Assembly: GCA_040380855.1 (NCBI GenBank)
Contig: JBEIIG010000014.1
Location: forward strand, 3,003-67,002
Reading direction: 5' to 3'
DNA from: VFMC01 sp040380855
GTDB taxonomy: Bacteria; Actinomycetota; Acidimicrobiia; Acidimicrobiales; Ilumatobacteraceae
Length of the DNA: 64,000 nucleotides
Under the pieces are notes generated by a model, which had not been told where the DNA came from, did no database searches, and was given only the letters and a program-made list of their open reading frames with translations. Positions 49,197-57,703 of the stretch are shown in pieces. Each line of letters starts with the position of its first letter. Positions within the stretch are counted from its first letter, which is position 1. The translations under genes and the position numbers were made by a program.

Positions 49197-50537
49197 ATGT
49201 CGGTCGGTGCCGTTCTCGCCCAGGTGCGCAACGCTGTTGATGCGTTGGCGGGTCTCGATGTGGGCGCGTTCGCGGATGGCGAGCTCGACGAACTGGTCAC
49301 CGGCCTGCAGGTCGAACGGCAACGGTTGACGGGTGTGGCGCGTGATGCGCTGGGCGAGTGGGACGAACGGCGCGTGTGGGAATGGAACGGGTCGCGGTCG
49401 GCGGGGCATCGGTTGGCGCGAGTGGATCGGTCATCGGTCGATCACGCGAAGACCGAGATCGCTCGCGCCCGCGCCGGTCGCCGCTGCCCGCTCACGGCAC
49501 GGGCGGTGACCGATGGGGTGTTGTCGGTCGATCAGTTCCAGGTGATCACCGCAGCCAACACCCCGGCTCGTGCCGCACTGTTTGCAGAGGCCGAAGCGCT
49601 CCTGGTCGGTGAGTGCGCGGGGTTGGATCTGCGCGGCACCCGGATCGTCATCCAACGCTGGACCGAAACGGTCGACGAGTTGCTCGACACCGACCGCACT
49701 GTGGAACGCGACCGCTGCCTGGCCGAAGGGGTCGATCCCGAACCTCGACCCGCGCCGGTCGCGCATCTCGATGCGCGACTGTTCGCGTCACGATCGTTCG
49801 AAGGCCGCCTGGTGATCGACGGCGACCTCGACCCGATCGGCGCCGAGATCATCACCAACGAACTCGGTCGCCTCACCGAACAGATTCGCCGCGCCGACAA
49901 ACGAGCCGGGATCACGCGCAGCCCAGCGCAACGACGTGCCGCCGCGTTGATCGAGATGGCCACCCGCTCGGCCACCGCACCGACCAACGGACGCCGACCA
50001 CGACCACTGTTCACCGTCACCGTCGGCCACGACACCATGGCCCGCCTCTGCAGCCTCGCCAGCGGGGTGCTGCTCTCCTCCGGCGACCTCGTTCCCTACC
50101 TCGACACCGCGATGCTCGAAACCGTGCTGTTCGCCGACCACACCACCATGCTCTCCGTCAGCCGCCAACGCTCGTTCCGCGGTGCACTCCGTCGCGCCAT
50201 CCAAGTCCGCGATCAGCACTGCCAACACCCCTCCGGATGCGACATCCCCGCCGACGAATGCGACGTCGACCACATCGTGCCCTACGCCGACGGCGGTCTC
50301 ACCAGCCAGTTCGACGGCGACATCGGCTGCAACGCCCACAACCGCGTCGCCGTCCTGCGCCGCACCGGCAACCACACCCCGCGCCCACACCGCGCCATCG
50401 ACCGCCTCGACGAAGCCCGCGCCCGCCTTCGTTGGCGCATCCAGCACGAGGAACGAACCCACCCACCACCCGACTCGCCACAGCAGTCACCAACCCAGCA
50501 CGGCTGGTCGGTTCGAGTGGCAACATGGGAGCGATGA
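49197..50537 (+). CDS. DUF222 / HNH endonuclease domain protein (13E12-type)
   Basis: A 446-residue protein of the actinobacterial DUF222-HNH family (REP13E12-like). The helical DUF222 part covers ~30-330 ('GVARDALGEWDERRVWEWNG', 'RRCPLTARAVTDGVLSVDQ'). The C-terminal HNH nuclease motif is 'CQHPSGCDIPADECDVDHIVPYADGG...GCNAHNR' (~341-382), with the Asp-His catalytic pair and zinc-type cysteines. Families of these occur in many copies in actinobacterial genomes and may be mobile, but no terminal repeats or target duplication are visible here. Its stop overlaps the next small gene (ATGA). Confidence 0.88.
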   Translation: MSVGAVLAQVRNAVDALAGLDVGAFADGELDELVTGLQVERQRLTGVARDALGEWDERRVWEWNGSRSAGHRLARVDRSSVDHAKTEIARARAGRRCPLTARAVTDGVLSVDQFQVITAANTPARAALFAEAEALLVGECAGLDLRGTRIVIQRWTETVDELLDTDRTVERDRCLAEGVDPEPRPAPVAHLDARLFASRSFEGRLVIDGDLDPIGAEIITNELGRLTEQIRRADKRAGITRSPAQRRAAALIEMATRSATAPTNGRRPRPLFTVTVGHDTMARLCSLASGVLLSSGDLVPYLDTAMLETVLFADHTTMLSVSRQRSFRGALRRAIQVRDQHCQHPSGCDIPADECDVDHIVPYADGGLTSQFDGDIGCNAHNRVAVLRRTGNHTPRPHRAIDRLDEARARLRWRIQHEERTHPPPDSPQQSPTQHGWSVRVATWER

Positions 50538-50731
50538 ACCACACGCTGCAGCGGTACCAGCCGCGATCCGAGGCGCGGCGCCTCGCCGTGGCCATGGCGG
50601 TCGGCATCGCCGTGGCGATCGCCGTCATCGCGATCGGAGCCGGTACCGGCTCGGTGGCCACGGTCGTCAACGCCGGCCACAGCGGTGCGAAGTCGGTGTG
50701 GGAAGAGGTCCAGAGCGGCGACGGCGGCTGA
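50534..50731 (+). CDS. small single-pass membrane protein
   Basis: A 65-residue ORF beginning at an ATG that overlaps the DUF222 stop codon. A basic start ('QPRSEARR') precedes a hydrophobic helix 'LAVAMAVGIAVAIAVIAIGAG' region (~17-37), then a short polar tail. The translational coupling and clean membrane topology support it as real. I do not recognise a family. It could be an accessory to the HNH protein or simply a small membrane protein. Confidence 0.5.
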   Translation: MNHTLQRYQPRSEARRLAVAMAVGIAVAIAVIAIGAGTGSVATVVNAGHSGAKSVWEEVQSGDGG

Positions 50732-50798
50732 CGACCGCTTCGCTGCGACCACGCCACAGATCACCGCGCCGAGACTGTGCATCGGGTCGGCGATCTAC

Positions 50799-50804
50799 AA
50801 GAAT
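50799..50804 (+). promoter_or_regulatory. putative leaderless -10 element of the aromatic-catabolism operon
   Basis: AAGAAT ends 6 nt before the ATG at 50811. The preceding 79-bp gap shows no other clear signal. Confidence 0.3.
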
Positions 50805-50810
50805 GGCGCC

Positions 50811-51656
50811 ATGTTCCGACTGATCAGCACCCAGGGCCGCGCCGCACTCCAGAACGGCGAGCACTGGCACGACCTCGCCGCCCTCAGCGGCGACGCCGCA
50901 CTCGCCGACCCGATGGTGGCCATCGCCCGCTTCGCCGAACTCCACCACTGGCAGCAGGCCACCGAGGGCCGCGCTCCTGATGGCACGGTCGACCCAGCGG
51001 CGCTCGACAACCCGGTGCCCCGGCCGCAGAAGGTGTTCGCGATCGGGCTCAACTACGGTCGGCATGCCGCCGAGACCGGGGCGCAGTTGCCGCCGTCGCC
51101 GCTCACCTTCACCAAGTTCCCCAGTTGCCTCGTCGGGCCCACGGCCGACATCGAACTATCGGGCGACACCGTCGACTGGGAGGTCGAGTTGGTGGTGGTC
51201 ATCGGCACCGGCGGCCGCAACATCAGCCGCGAGCAGGCGTGGAGCCATGTGGCCGGGCTCACCCTCGGCCAGGACATCAGCGACCGCACCGTGCAGCGCG
51301 CCGGCGTGCCGCCGCAGTTCTCGCTCGGCAAGAGCTTCGACACCTACGGCCCGCTCGGACCCGCCATCGTGTCGGTCGATGCGTTCCCGAACCCCGACGA
51401 CATCGGGTTGTGGTGCGATGTGGCCGGTGAACGGATGCAGGACGGCCGCACCGACGACCTGATCTTCGATGTCGCCCACCTCGTGTCGTACCTGTCGGGC
51501 ATCTGCACCCTGGTACCGGGCGACATCATCTTCACGGGCACCCCCGACGGGGTGGGCATGGCCCGGGGTCGCTTCCTGCAACCCGGCGAGGTGATCGAGT
51601 CGGGCGCCGAGGTGATCGGCACCCGGTCGAACCGCTGCGTCGCTGGCGCCCGCTGA
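50811..51656 (+). CDS. fumarylacetoacetate hydrolase (FAH) family protein
   Basis: A 281-residue FAH-fold enzyme. 'KVFAIGLNYGRHAAETG' (~73-89) marks the domain start. The metal ligands are in 'DWEVELVVVIG' (two Glu, ~124-128) and 'GQDISDRTVQ' (Asp, ~156), followed by 'GKSFDTYGPLGPAIV' and the C-terminal 'GDIIFTGTPDGVG'. Family members hydrolyse acylpyruvates or decarboxylate 2-oxo acids from ring cleavage. It heads an operon with an extradiol dioxygenase and an aromatic hydroxylase, which suits a ring-fission product hydrolase or decarboxylase. Confidence 0.9.
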   Translation: MFRLISTQGRAALQNGEHWHDLAALSGDAALADPMVAIARFAELHHWQQATEGRAPDGTVDPAALDNPVPRPQKVFAIGLNYGRHAAETGAQLPPSPLTFTKFPSCLVGPTADIELSGDTVDWEVELVVVIGTGGRNISREQAWSHVAGLTLGQDISDRTVQRAGVPPQFSLGKSFDTYGPLGPAIVSVDAFPNPDDIGLWCDVAGERMQDGRTDDLIFDVAHLVSYLSGICTLVPGDIIFTGTPDGVGMARGRFLQPGEVIESGAEVIGTRSNRCVAGAR

Positions 51657-52588
51657 TGAGCCTGCACCGCCTGCTCTCGATGCGGGTGGGCGTGCCCGAC
51701 CCCGAGGGCCTCGGCGCGTTCTACGGTGAGTTGGGCCTCGCTCACGACGGCAGCGCTGGCTTCGCCGGCACCGACGCCGGCACCCAGCTGGTCGTCGATC
51801 ACCATGCCTTCCGCCGCCTGCTCGAGGTGCGCATCGGTGCCACCGACGAGGCCACCCTCGCCGCTATCGCCACCCGCCTCGGCGAACGCGGACTTCCACC
51901 CCGGCTCACCGATGGCACCCTCACGGTGATCGACCCGGCCACCCAGGTGACGTTCCGGGTCGAGGTCGCGGCGCCGTTCGAGCAACAGCCCGTCGGTGCG
52001 GCAGCCGCCGAGAACCGGCCCGGTATCAACATCCGCCGCAACGCCCGCGCCGCTGCGGTCACCCAGTCGCCCCGTCCACCGCGCCGCCTCGGCCATCTGG
52101 TCATCGGCACCCCCGACCTGGCCGGCACCCGGGCCCTGCTCGTCGACGGGCTCGGCTTCAAGGCATCCGACGAGTTCCCGGGCATCATCTCGTTCCTGCG
52201 TTGCTCGACCGACCACCACAACATCGGCCTCGTGAACTCGCCGGTGCCGCTGCTGCAGCACTACTCGTGGGAGTGCGACGACGTCGACCACGTCGGCTAC
52301 GCCGCCAGCGCGCTGCTCCGCACCGACACCAACCGACAGGCATGGGGTTTCGGCCGTCACTTCATCGGCTCGAACTACTACTGGTACCTGCACGATCCGT
52401 CCGGCTCGTTCATCGAGCTGTACAGCGACCTCGACCAGATCGACGACGACGAGGCGTGGGAAGCCACCGGACGTACCCCGTTCCTGCCCTCGCAGATCGG
52501 GCACGCCTGGGGCCCCGCCATGCCCGCCGAGTTCATCGCCCCCACCGATCTCGACACGCTCCAGGCCGGCTGGGCCGCCCTCGGCTGA
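51656..52588 (+). CDS. VOC-superfamily extradiol ring-cleavage dioxygenase
   Basis: A 310-residue two-domain VOC protein, the length of type I extradiol dioxygenases. Fe(II) ligand candidates in the C-terminal domain are His in 'RLGHLVIGTPDL' (~144), His in 'DDVDHVGYAAS' (~216) and Glu in 'GSFIELYSDLD' (~260), giving the expected 2-His-1-Glu set. It would cleave a catechol-type ring adjacent to the hydroxyls. Its ATG overlaps the FAH stop by one base (TGATG), and one base separates it from the hydroxylase gene. The exact catechol is unknown. Confidence 0.87.
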   Translation: MSLHRLLSMRVGVPDPEGLGAFYGELGLAHDGSAGFAGTDAGTQLVVDHHAFRRLLEVRIGATDEATLAAIATRLGERGLPPRLTDGTLTVIDPATQVTFRVEVAAPFEQQPVGAAAAENRPGINIRRNARAAAVTQSPRPPRRLGHLVIGTPDLAGTRALLVDGLGFKASDEFPGIISFLRCSTDHHNIGLVNSPVPLLQHYSWECDDVDHVGYAASALLRTDTNRQAWGFGRHFIGSNYYWYLHDPSGSFIELYSDLDQIDDDEAWEATGRTPFLPSQIGHAWGPAMPAEFIAPTDLDTLQAGWAALG

Positions 52589-52589
52589 G

Positions 52590-54038
52590 ATGACCGACAT
52601 CGACCTGGCCATCGTCGGCTTCGGCCCGGTGGGTTGCACCCTCGCCGCGCTCGCCGCTCGGCGCGGCCTGCGTGTGGTGGTGCTCGAACGAGACCACGAC
52701 CTGTTCGCGCTGCCCCGCGCCGCGCACTTCGACGGCGAGATCGCCCGCATCCTGCAAGAGGTGGGCTGCATGGACGAGATCGCCCCGTCGATCCGGGCGA
52801 ACGAAGGCATGGACTTCCTCACTGCCGATCGCCAGGTGCTGCTGTCGATGCGTTCCTCGGCCGAGTCGCCCTCGGGATGGGCCGGGTCGCACCTGTTCTT
52901 CCAACCCAGCCTCGAACGACCGCTGCGCGCCGCGGCCATGCGGCACGGTGCCGAGGTGCGCCTGGGCACCACCGTCGTGTCGATCGAACAGACCGAGCAC
53001 GACGTCGCAGTCGGCCTCGACGACGGTTCGACGGTTCGTGCCTCCTGGGTCGTGGCGTGCGACGGGGCCCGGTCGACCGCCCGGCGCCTGCTCGGCGTGG
53101 CAATGGACGACCTGCAGTTCGAGGAACCCTGGTTGGTGCTCGACCTCGTGCTGCAGCCCGGCACCCCCGAACCCGCCGACGTCACCCTGCAGGTGTGCGA
53201 CCCGAGACGCCCGCACACCCTGGTGCCGATGCCCGTCCCCCGCTTCCGCTTCGAGTTCATGCTGCTGCCCGGCGAGGACCCGGCGTGGATCCAGCAGCCC
53301 GAGGTGATCGACCGACTACTCGCCGACTGGGTCGACCCGGCCACCGTCGAGGTCGAGCGCGCCGCCGTGTACACCTTCCACGGCCTCGTCGCCGATCGGT
53401 GGCGCCAAGGCCGCGTGCTGCTGGCAGGCGACGCCGCGCATCAGATGCCCCCGTTCCTCGGCCAGGGCATGTGCTCGGGCATGCGCGACGCCGCCAACCT
53501 GGCGTGGAAACTCGACGCCGTCGTGCACGGCGCCGACCCGGCACTGCTCGACACCTACCAGGCCGAGCGGGCACCGCACGTGCGGTCGATCATCGAGTCG
53601 GCCGTCGGGGTCGGGCGCTTGATCTGCACCACCGACCCGACGGTGGCCGCCGGTCGCGACGAGTCGATGCTCGCGGCACGCGCATCGCTCGACCCCACAC
53701 AGCGCCAACAGCGCAACGACGGCGCGCCGATGCCCGCGCTCGCCCCGGGGCCGCTCGTCCTCGACGGCGGGGGCCGCACGGCCGTGCAGCCCCGTGTCGA
53801 CGGCGTCCGCTTCGACGACCTGGTGGGCCAGCGCTTCGCCGTCGTCGCCCGCACCGCCGACCTGTTGCACAGCGATACCGTCCAGGCGTGGGCCGACCTG
53901 GGCGCCGTCGTGCTCGAGGGCCCCCAGGAACTGCTCGACCGCGCCGGCGGCGACGTGGCCGTGGTGCGCCCCGACCGCTATCTGCTGGCCGTCGGACCCA
54001 CCTGTCCCCCGCCGCCTGCCCTGCTCACACGACGCTGA
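52590..54038 (+). CDS. FAD-dependent aromatic hydroxylase (MhpA/PheA-type)
   Basis: A 482-residue class A flavin monooxygenase: 'DLAIVGFGPVGCTLAALAARRG' (~5-26, FAD GxGxxG), 'WVVACDGARSTAR' (~154-166, DG motif) and 'VLLAGDAAHQMPPFLGQGMCSGMRDAANLAWKL' region (~274-306, second FAD motif). This is the 3-(3-hydroxyphenyl)propionate hydroxylase-like group, with a thioredoxin-like C-terminal part. It would hydroxylate a phenolic compound to the catechol cleaved by the preceding dioxygenase. Last gene of the three-gene operon. Confidence 0.9.
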   Translation: MTDIDLAIVGFGPVGCTLAALAARRGLRVVVLERDHDLFALPRAAHFDGEIARILQEVGCMDEIAPSIRANEGMDFLTADRQVLLSMRSSAESPSGWAGSHLFFQPSLERPLRAAAMRHGAEVRLGTTVVSIEQTEHDVAVGLDDGSTVRASWVVACDGARSTARRLLGVAMDDLQFEEPWLVLDLVLQPGTPEPADVTLQVCDPRRPHTLVPMPVPRFRFEFMLLPGEDPAWIQQPEVIDRLLADWVDPATVEVERAAVYTFHGLVADRWRQGRVLLAGDAAHQMPPFLGQGMCSGMRDAANLAWKLDAVVHGADPALLDTYQAERAPHVRSIIESAVGVGRLICTTDPTVAAGRDESMLAARASLDPTQRQQRNDGAPMPALAPGPLVLDGGGRTAVQPRVDGVRFDDLVGQRFAVVARTADLLHSDTVQAWADLGAVVLEGPQELLDRAGGDVAVVRPDRYLLAVGPTCPPPPALLTRR

Positions 54039-54048
54039 GGCGCCGCAG

Positions 54049-54432
54049 TCAGAGAACGGCGAACGACCCGCTGCCGGTGGCCACCACCTTGCCGTCGTCG
54101 CCGATCACCCGCGACTCCAGGTGCACCACTCGGCTGCCCGGCTTCACCACCGTCGTCTCGCACACGAGCGTCCCGCCCTGTGCCGGACGGAGGAAGCGCA
54201 CCTGTACCTCGATCGTCGCCGGCCGCTGACCGGACTCGAGCGTCGACATGGCCGCGCCGCCCATCGACGTGTCGATCAGCGCGAAGAGCACGGCGCCGTG
54301 TACCACGCCGTGCGGGTTCATGTGGTCGGGCCCGATCGTGAGGCGAGCCACGGCGCGACCCACCTCGACGGTCTCGACCTCGAAACCGACGAGGTCGGCG
54401 AACGGATGGGGCAGCTTGGGCGAGTCGCTCAC
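54049..54432 (-). CDS. PaaI-type hotdog thioesterase
   Basis: A 127-residue hotdog-fold protein. 'NPHGVVHGAVLFALIDTSMGGAA' region (~39-61) contains the conserved HGG-like catalytic segment and an acidic Asp (~54). The C-terminus has 'VVKPGSRVVHLESRVIGDDGKVVATGSGSFAVL' strands. It hydrolyses acyl- or aryl-CoA thioesters. GTG start, with GATGAT 6 nt upstream. It follows the VOC-cupin gene by 17 bp on the same strand and ends convergently 10 bp from the aromatic hydroxylase. A role with aromatic CoA esters is plausible but unproven. Confidence 0.87.
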   Translation of the reverse strand: MSDSPKLPHPFADLVGFEVETVEVGRAVARLTIGPDHMNPHGVVHGAVLFALIDTSMGGAAMSTLESGQRPATIEVQVRFLRPAQGGTLVCETTVVKPGSRVVHLESRVIGDDGKVVATGSGSFAVL

Positions 54433-54449
54433 CCAGCGATCATCGCACG

Positions 54450-55577
54450 CTACGCGGTGGCAACCGGTACGACGTCGGGCAGCGTGACGTCGAGCAGTTC
54501 GAGATCGGGTGTGCAGTCGCTGAAGCGGTAGGGCATGCCTGCGGGCACGACGAACGTGTCGCCCGCCACCAGCGCGAACGGCACCTGCCCGGCGCAGTCG
54601 AGGGTGAGCCCGCCTTCGAGCACGAAGCCGAACACGAACTCGGCGTCGTGTGCGCTGCGCACCGTGTCGACCGTGCCGGCCAACGGGCGCGCCACCCGCG
54701 CCGCGGCCAGTCCGTCGGTGGCAGCGCCGATGCCCGTGTCGCGGTACTCGAACCCTGGGTGCCGCCAGGGGTGCCAGGCAGCGTCGGCGGCGATGTGGCG
54801 CACATAACGTTGGCCGCCGAACACCCGATCGGGCAGCACGCGTCCGGTGGGCAGGACGATGTCGTGGTCGGCGAGCGTCTCGTGCTCGGCCGGGCACCCG
54901 AGCTCGATCACCTCCAGGCCGTCGCCGCTCTCGAGCACCCGGTGGCGGATCTCGGGCGGCTGCAGCACGCAGTCGCCTGCGTTGAGGACGAACGGTTCGC
55001 CCTGGTCCTCGTACACGAGGCGCACCCAACCCCGGTAGCAGTAGATCATCTGGAAGCGCACCTTGTGGTAGTGCACGTAGTCGGGCACCGGGCCACCGGT
55101 GGGGATGCGGATGTGCGAGCCGATGAAGCGCCCACCCTGGCGACCGGGGATGACGTCGCGATAGTGCATCCCGGCCCGACCGACGCCCCACGACGAGTCG
55201 TCGGCGGCACGATTCACCACCAGCGACTGCTGCACCGGCGGCAGTACCACGCCGGGGTCGGCCGGCACCAGATGGATATGCGTCCCGTTCGGAGCCACCA
55301 GTTCGGTGTCGCCACCGCCGAAGGCCACCGGGTCGGCACACAGCAAGCGCAGCTGCCCGGCACGGTCGGTGCCGCCCGGTTCGAGCCGCAGCGTCAGACC
55401 ATGACCCGACAGCACCGCCACCGCCGGGCTGTCGGCCGGGAAGATGGCATCGACCCGGAAGCCGAGCCGCTGGGTGAAGAAGTTGATCGTCGGCGACAGA
55501 TCGGTGCACGGCAGTACCACCTGGGCACCGCGCACCGGCGCGGCGTCGGCTGACTGGGGTTCGGTCGGGGCGCCCAT
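54450..55577 (-). CDS. VOC (glyoxalase) - double cupin fusion protein
   Basis: A 375-residue protein with an N-terminal VOC module (~14-112: 'VVLPCTDLSPTINFFTQRLGFRVDAI', 'LVAPNGTHIHLVPA') fused to two cupin modules. Cupin 1 (~155-255) has 'VHYHKVRFQMIYCYRGWVRLVYED' and 'LQPPEIRHRV', with possible metal His residues. Cupin 2 (~295-365) has 'EFVFGFVLEGGLTLDC' and 'DTFVVPAGMPYRF' and lacks the usual His pair. The architecture is not one I can name. It is divergent from the hydantoinase A gene across 49 bp. TAGCGT lies 8 nt before the ATG. Function unknown; a small-molecule dioxygenase or isomerase is possible. Confidence 0.75.
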   Translation of the reverse strand: MGAPTEPQSADAAPVRGAQVVLPCTDLSPTINFFTQRLGFRVDAIFPADSPAVAVLSGHGLTLRLEPGGTDRAGQLRLLCADPVAFGGGDTELVAPNGTHIHLVPADPGVVLPPVQQSLVVNRAADDSSWGVGRAGMHYRDVIPGRQGGRFIGSHIRIPTGGPVPDYVHYHKVRFQMIYCYRGWVRLVYEDQGEPFVLNAGDCVLQPPEIRHRVLESGDGLEVIELGCPAEHETLADHDIVLPTGRVLPDRVFGGQRYVRHIAADAAWHPWRHPGFEYRDTGIGAATDGLAAARVARPLAGTVDTVRSAHDAEFVFGFVLEGGLTLDCAGQVPFALVAGDTFVVPAGMPYRFSDCTPDLELLDVTLPDVVPVATA

Positions 55578-55626
55578 CACGGCCGACGCTAGCCTCGCCT
55601 CCCGGTACAGCCCCCACCCGATTCCC

Positions 55627-57648
55627 ATGACCCCCGCACCACCTGCCTCCAGTCGCTCGCTCCTGCTCGGTATCGACACAGGGGGCACGTTCACCGACGC
55701 GGTGGTGTACGACGAGGCCTCCGCCACTGTGGTGGCCACCGCCAAATCGCCCACCACCCATCACGATCTGGCCATCGGGATCCTCGGCGCGATCGACGCG
55801 GTGCTGCACGGGGCCGGGGTCGAACCGGCCCGGATCGAACTGGTGTCGCTGTCGACCACGCTCGCCACCAACGCCCTCGTCGAGGGCCGCGGCCGACCCG
55901 TCGGGGCGATCATCATCGGCTTCGACGAGGCCGTGCTCGAACGGGCCGGGTTGGCCGAAGCGCTCGCCGGCGATCCGGCCGTGTTCCTGGCCGGCGGTCA
56001 CGACTCGCACGGGTCGCCCAGTGCGCCCCTCGACCTCGACCGCCTCGGCACCTGGCTCGACGACGTGTCCGACCGGGTCGACGGATTCGCCGTCACCGCC
56101 CAGTTCAGCGTGCGCAACCCCGAGCACGAACGGGCCGCGGCCGCACTGGTGCGGGCCCGCACCGGCACGGCCGTCAGTTGCAGCCACGAACTGTCGGCCA
56201 AACTGAACGGCCCCAAGCGCGCCGTCACCGCGGTGCTGAACGCCCGGCTCGTGCCGATCATCCACGACCTCGTCGCCACCACCGAGCGCACCCTGATCGA
56301 GCGGGGCATCCATGCGCCCGTGATGGTGGTACGGGGCGACGGCTCGCTCGTCTCGGCCGCGTTCGTGAGCGAGCGGCCGATCGAGACCATCCTGTCGGGC
56401 CCCGCCGCCAGCCTGGTGGGCGCGGCCCACCTCACCCGACTCGACGATGCGATCATCTCCGACATCGGCGGCACCACCACCGACATCGCCGTACTGCGCG
56501 CCGGAGCTCCGACCGTGAGCCAGGAGGGTGCCACCGTCGGCGGACACCAGACGATGGTGGCCGCGGTGGCGATGTACACCCACGGTCTCGGCGGCGACAG
56601 CGAGGTGCGCCACGACGACCGCGCCGCCGGCCCGGTGCTGCTGATCGGTCCGCGTCGCATCGTGCCGCTGTGCAGCCTGGCCACCAGCGAGCACGAGTGG
56701 CTCACCGCCATGCTCGAACGCCAGGTGGCCGCCGACACCCCGGCCGACACCGACGGTCTGGTGCTGCTCGCCGCGGCCCCCGACACCTGGCCAGCCGTGC
56801 TCGAACCGGCCGAACGCAAGGTGCTCGACGCGATGGGCGGGCCGATCGCGGCTGCCACCGGCATCGTCACCAACGCCACGGCCCAGCGCGCAGTCGACCG
56901 TCTCGTGCGCCGCGGCGTGCTGCGCCTCGCAGGGTTCACACCCACCGACGCCAGCCATGTGCTGGGCATCCAGCACACGTTCGACCCGCGCATCGCCGAA
57001 CTCGCCGCCACGGTGTTCGCCCGCCGCCGCGACCGGCTCGGACGGCCGATCGCCGTCGACGCCGCCGGGGTGGCCCGGCTCGCCATCGACACCCTCGTCC
57101 GACGCTCGGCCGAGGCCGTTCTCGCCGCAGCGTTCCACTACGACGGGCACCTCGCCGGCACCGTCGCCACACCACTGGTGCAGGCGGCCCTCGACCGGCA
57201 GTTCACCGCGGTGCGGGTCGACATCGGCCTCGACCTCCCCCTCGTAGCGCTCGGTGCGTCGGCCCACGCCTACTACCCGGCCGTCGCCGACCTCCTGGGC
57301 ACCGAGGCCGTGGTGCCGGGTCATGCCGGGGTGGCCAACGCCGTCGGCGCGGTGGTGGGACGGGTGCGTATCACCCGCACCTGCACCATCAGCGCACCTC
57401 AGATCGGCCAGTTCCTGGTGCATGCGGGGCCCACCCCGTCGATGCACACCTCGCTCGACGACGCACTCACGGCGGCGACGGCCGCCACCGAGCAGGCACT
57501 GGCCGCCGACATGCAGGCAGCCGGCGCCTCCACCTACGAGGTGGCCCGCTCGTTCGACGAGCGCACGGTCGACCTGTCGGGTTCACCGATGTTCGTCGAG
57601 GGAGTCCTCACGGTCACCGGTTCGGGCCGACCCGACCTCGACACCTGA
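55627..57648 (+). CDS. hydantoinase/oxoprolinase family protein (HyuA type)
   Basis: A 673-residue ATP-dependent hydrolase subunit. N-terminal 'LLLGIDTGGTFTDAVVYD' (~12-29, phosphate-binding), 'LSTTLATNALVEGRGRPVG' (~77-95), 'GGHDSHGSP', then the Hydantoinase_A core 'MVVRGDGSLVSAAF' (~236), 'SGPAASLVGAAHLT' (~257) and 'AIISDIGGTTTDIAVL' (~276-291). It would cleave hydantoins, 5-oxoproline or related cyclic amides, or carboxylate acetophenone-like substrates. No HyuB partner is adjacent, which is unusual. ATG start; an upstream frame extension overlaps the divergent gene. Confidence 0.87.
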   Translation: MTPAPPASSRSLLLGIDTGGTFTDAVVYDEASATVVATAKSPTTHHDLAIGILGAIDAVLHGAGVEPARIELVSLSTTLATNALVEGRGRPVGAIIIGFDEAVLERAGLAEALAGDPAVFLAGGHDSHGSPSAPLDLDRLGTWLDDVSDRVDGFAVTAQFSVRNPEHERAAAALVRARTGTAVSCSHELSAKLNGPKRAVTAVLNARLVPIIHDLVATTERTLIERGIHAPVMVVRGDGSLVSAAFVSERPIETILSGPAASLVGAAHLTRLDDAIISDIGGTTTDIAVLRAGAPTVSQEGATVGGHQTMVAAVAMYTHGLGGDSEVRHDDRAAGPVLLIGPRRIVPLCSLATSEHEWLTAMLERQVAADTPADTDGLVLLAAAPDTWPAVLEPAERKVLDAMGGPIAAATGIVTNATAQRAVDRLVRRGVLRLAGFTPTDASHVLGIQHTFDPRIAELAATVFARRRDRLGRPIAVDAAGVARLAIDTLVRRSAEAVLAAAFHYDGHLAGTVATPLVQAALDRQFTAVRVDIGLDLPLVALGASAHAYYPAVADLLGTEAVVPGHAGVANAVGAVVGRVRITRTCTISAPQIGQFLVHAGPTPSMHTSLDDALTAATAATEQALAADMQAAGASTYEVARSFDERTVDLSGSPMFVEGVLTVTGSGRPDLDT

Positions 57649-57669
57649 GCAACTCGCGTCAAGAAGTGC

Positions 57670-57697
57670 TCAAGTTCGCGCGGGATGCGGCCGATAT
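57670..57697 (+). promoter_or_regulatory. candidate sigma-28/FliA-WhiG-type promoter of the LysM-NlpC/P60 gene
   Basis: TCAA (57670-57673), 16 nt, then GCCGATAT (57690-57697). This fits the flagellar sigma consensus TAAA-N14-16-GCCGATAT except for one -35 base. The GTG start is 6 nt after the -10 box, so transcription would begin at or near the start codon. A second TCAAG lies at 57659-57663. Confidence 0.5.
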
Positions 57698-57703
57698 TCC
57701 TCC

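Noticed and set aside
49197..50537. The DUF222-HNH gene as an intact mobile element.
   Set aside because: No inverted terminal repeats, target duplication or att-like sequence is visible around it. It is retained as a plain CDS.
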